Part shown: one piece after another, positions 62,194 to 64,000 of the stretch
Layout: each line of letters opens with the position of its first letter
Numbering within the stretch: position 1 is the first letter of the stretch
NCBI GenBank assembly: GCA_039105265.1
Contig: JAPFFF010000001.1
Location: forward strand, 7,006,001 to 7,070,000
Source: Tritrichomonas musculus
Lineage: Eukaryota; Parabasalia; Tritrichomonadida; Tritrichomonadidae
Reading direction: 5' to 3'
Length of the DNA stretch: 64,000 nt
Translations under genes and position numbers: made by a program
The notes under the pieces: generated by a model
Seen by the model: the letters and a program-made list of their open reading frames with translations, nothing else
What the model was told of the DNA's origin: nothing
Database searches by the model: none

Positions 62194-62195
62194 TA

Positions 62196-62732
62196 ATGTC
62201 AAGTGAAAATGAATTGCCTCTTCATGATACTCCTATTGGTTCACCTCAATATCAATTATCACCAAACATGCAAAATTTAAATAATAGTTTTCAAAACTTT
62301 GTTGTCAATAATGAAATTGATGATTGGGAAATAGACCGTGATTTTAATGAACCTCAATCAACGTCTCCAAATGAAGAAGAATTTTATGCAGGAATTAATC
62401 AAATTGTAGAAAAACAATTAGAAGAACATCCAGCAAATCCAAACCGTCATGGAAATCCAAGACCTCCAAACCCACAAGATGTATTTGGAAAAAGTTATCA
62501 TGACCGAGATGATTTCGGAAACTTTTTAAAAATTCTCGAAAAAAGAGAATATCCATCAGACGAAATCATAAATCTGTACAATCAATTTTTTCATACAAAT
62601 ATCAATATTCAAAGTTTTGGGAAACTTATCGACATCAAAAAAAATTTTAAAGCAAGAAGAAAAACAATTGGTGGAATAAGAAAAACTTATTATAAAAGAA
62701 GAAAAGAATCGAACCGCCACATACCGGTTTGA
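62196..62732 (+). CDS. Small protein with possible helix-turn-helix-like end (178 aa), E-5
   Basis: An acidic, Asn-rich disordered first half is followed by HDRDDFGNFLKILEKREYP ... FHTNINIQSFGKLIDI and a basic tail (KARRKTIGGIRKTYYKRRK). The HDR ... NINIxS pattern resembles the 135-aa proteins (HDRELVIQFL ... LNINITSYM). The start at 62196 follows the TTTTTATTTTTG motif; the frame could begin twelve codons earlier. The last codons lie in the GC-rich 20-bp repeat. Confidence 0.5.
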   Translation: MSSENELPLHDTPIGSPQYQLSPNMQNLNNSFQNFVVNNEIDDWEIDRDFNEPQSTSPNEEEFYAGINQIVEKQLEEHPANPNRHGNPRPPNPQDVFGKSYHDRDDFGNFLKILEKREYPSDEIINLYNQFFHTNINIQSFGKLIDIKKNFKARRKTIGGIRKTYYKRRKESNRHIPV

Positions 62733-62770
62733 TCCGCCTCATGCCGGTTTGAACCGGCTCATGCCGGCAC
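62711..62770. repeat. GC-rich 20-bp tandem repeat, three copies
   Basis: Units GAACCGCCACATACCGGTTT, then GATCCGCC..., then GAACCGGC..., each 20 bases, cover the stop codon of the 178-aa gene. Together they form the palindrome GCCGGTTTGAACCGGC. They stand out strongly from the AT-rich surroundings. Confidence 0.75.
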
Positions 62771-62865
62771 AAGCAAAAAGTAAATAAAAATTTTCACTCA
62801 CAAAAAGTTATTAAGGTCATTCTATTTTTATTTTTATTTTTTTATTTTCTTGTTACATAAATAAA

Positions 62866-63468
62866 ATGAGTCAAGAAAAAGTTGTAGATTTTGTTACTCT
62901 AAACGAATACCCGGACTATGAAATATTATCACAGTATCCTTTTACTATTAGAAGAAAAGACAACCATTATGTAGTAAAAGAATTTACTAACAAAAGTAAT
63001 GGTTATGTATGTGTATGTGTAAATGGGAATAAACAGGTGAGAAAGCATAGACTTATAGCTAATCAGTTTATACCAAATCCTGATAATTTACCTATGATAG
63101 ATCATCTTAATAGAGATAGAACTGATTATCATCTATCAAATCTTCGATGGGTATCAGTAAGCGATAACAGTAGAAATAAGTCATCAAACAAAGGTGTTTC
63201 ATACGAATTTATTGACGATATCCCTGATGATGCAATTGTTATCACACATTATGATTTAAGGAATGAAAGAAGATATTTTGGGGAAAACAAGTATTATTAT
63301 AATTATAATGATGACATATTTTATGAAAGGATAACTAATGAAATATATAGAATAATGCATGTAAATACATTAAAAGGTGGGCGTAAGTGTATTATGACAA
63401 GAGATATAAATAATAAACAAACTACTTTTTATATTCATACATTCAAACATCAATATGGACTAGAATAA
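62866..63468 (+). CDS. HNH endonuclease, NUMOD4/HNH_3 type (200 aa), E-5
   Basis: Core KHRLIANQFIPNPDNLPMID then HLNRDRTDYHLSNLRWVSVS and NSRNKSS, the same family as the E-2 protein at 23769. The C-terminal part is also shared (YEFIDDIPDDAIVI, GENKYYYNY). The nuclease is therefore an old companion of the two lineages or has moved between them. A long TTTTTATTTTTATTTTTT leader precedes the ATG. Confidence 0.75.
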   Translation: MSQEKVVDFVTLNEYPDYEILSQYPFTIRRKDNHYVVKEFTNKSNGYVCVCVNGNKQVRKHRLIANQFIPNPDNLPMIDHLNRDRTDYHLSNLRWVSVSDNSRNKSSNKGVSYEFIDDIPDDAIVITHYDLRNERRYFGENKYYYNYNDDIFYERITNEIYRIMHVNTLKGGRKCIMTRDINNKQTTFYIHTFKHQYGLE

Positions 63469-64000
63469 TCTACTAATATCTTGATAAATACTCAGCCTTT
63501 TTGAAATATTTTTTTAAATATAATATAGACTCATGTTGGTAGTTAACATATTCCAATATACAAAATTGAATAGGGGGGTAAACAAATTGTTTTACAAATA
63601 TCTTGGTAAATACTTGACCAATTGTGAATATTAACACTAATATAATAATTATTCCCTAAGTACTAAAACATACTAGAATATAAAAAATAGTTACCCTGTA
63701 GTTGTTGAGATATAGAAAAGTGATGTGAATTCGAGCTCCATTTTTGACCCTTTTCCATATCTTGATAACCCCTAAACCTTTCATGAATATTATCATAAAT
63801 ATAACATTTGTAGGGATAAAATAGAAATATACTACAATATAAGAAATAGTTACTCTGTAGTTGTTGAGATATAGAAAAATGGTTCCAAACCGAATTTTCC
63901 CAAATTTGAGTAAAGGACGGAATTTTGATAGAACGTATCTCTGGGCATGAAATTATAATAAGTTGTAGGGAAGATTAGTAAAAAATTTTTGGAAACGAAA
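63469..64000. other. AT-rich non-coding stretch with dispersed direct repeats
   Basis: No gene is seen. A segment of about 50 bases with TAGTTACCCTGTAGTTGTTG (63671-63722) recurs at 63826-63882. A segment AATATCTTGATAAATACT (63476) recurs at about 63598 with one change. A third TATCTTGATAA copy lies near 63761. Confidence 0.5.

Larger units (their letters stand above)
54584..64000. mobile_element. E-5: distantly related Maverick-like element, left part
   Basis: Tip AGTAGTATAGTATAGGCGG. It is followed by 1.5 kb of tandem repeats and then eight plus-strand genes: penton-like, integrase, ATPase, pVI-like, unknown, major capsid, helix-turn-helix-like and HNH. Proteins are only remotely like those of E-2, and the order differs. 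No polymerase is visible, and the right end is outside the window. All visible frames are open, so the visible part looks whole. Confidence 0.65.

Noticed and set aside
62711-62770. CRISPR-like short repeats
   Set aside because: Units are directly adjacent with no spacers, and the context is a eukaryotic element.

Overview
The window reads as a graveyard of nested Maverick/Polinton DNA elements from an AT-rich protist. Trichomonas vaginalis is the best guess. The reasons are intron-free genes at very high density, a base composition near 30% GC through most of the window, and repeated sets of genes for protein-primed DNA polymerase B (PolB), rve integrase, packaging ATPase and double-jelly-roll capsid. 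That guess rests on remembered family knowledge, not on a search. I see no convincing host housekeeping gene.

Layout, using my own names. E-A is the right arm of a GC-richer, diverged element (1-3526, continuing at 39484-39628). It carries a KilA-N gene, two small proteins and a terminal zone of TATGGGC-type repeats. E-1 (3527-39477) sits inside E-A's terminal repeats, flanked by the 6-bp duplication GGCGTT. E-2 (9374-32596) is a close relative of E-1 that sits inside E-1's major capsid gene, flanked by CAGGGC. E-2 looks essentially whole; E-1 is broken. The shared left arm occurs three times in tandem with a period of 2918 bp (3527, 6456, 9374), and the middle copy is a recombinant of the other two. 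E-X (39629-40038) is a scrap of PolB into which E-A and E-3 are inserted. E-3 (40039-51410, reversed) is a diverged element with fibre, integrase, KilA-N and capsid genes. E-4 (51411-54583) is a right arm inside E-3's capsid gene. E-5 (54584 to the window end) is a distant lineage inserted in E-4; its genes are all on the + strand.

How E-2 works as a unit (partly inference). Capsid (11122), penton-like protein (14216), pVI-like peptide (10817), an Arg-tailed protein (14580) and packaging ATPase (30704) would make and fill a virion. A phage-like fibre with YALKTDIP repeats (18186) may bind the host. The integrase (13111) inserts the DNA. PolB (24464) copies it. A separate PrimPol-SF3 helicase gene (21180) lies between 160-bp inverted repeats carrying TGTCAC motifs and may be an accessory replicon. 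An HNH nuclease (23769) lies beside it. The 500-512-bp terminal inverted repeats each contain a complete 68-aa gene.

The most unusual signals are: (i) the inverted-repeat-bracketed PrimPol-helicase cassette; (ii) tiny GC-rich double-hairpin inserts, present in one copy of a gene and absent in its siblings, including a 34-bp one found identically in two unrelated genes; (iii) GAATTC-centred palindromes recurring in three elements; (iv) the tail-fibre-like proteins; (v) a shared TTTTATTTTTG motif just before many start codons; and (vi) AGTAGT at the tips of nearly every element.
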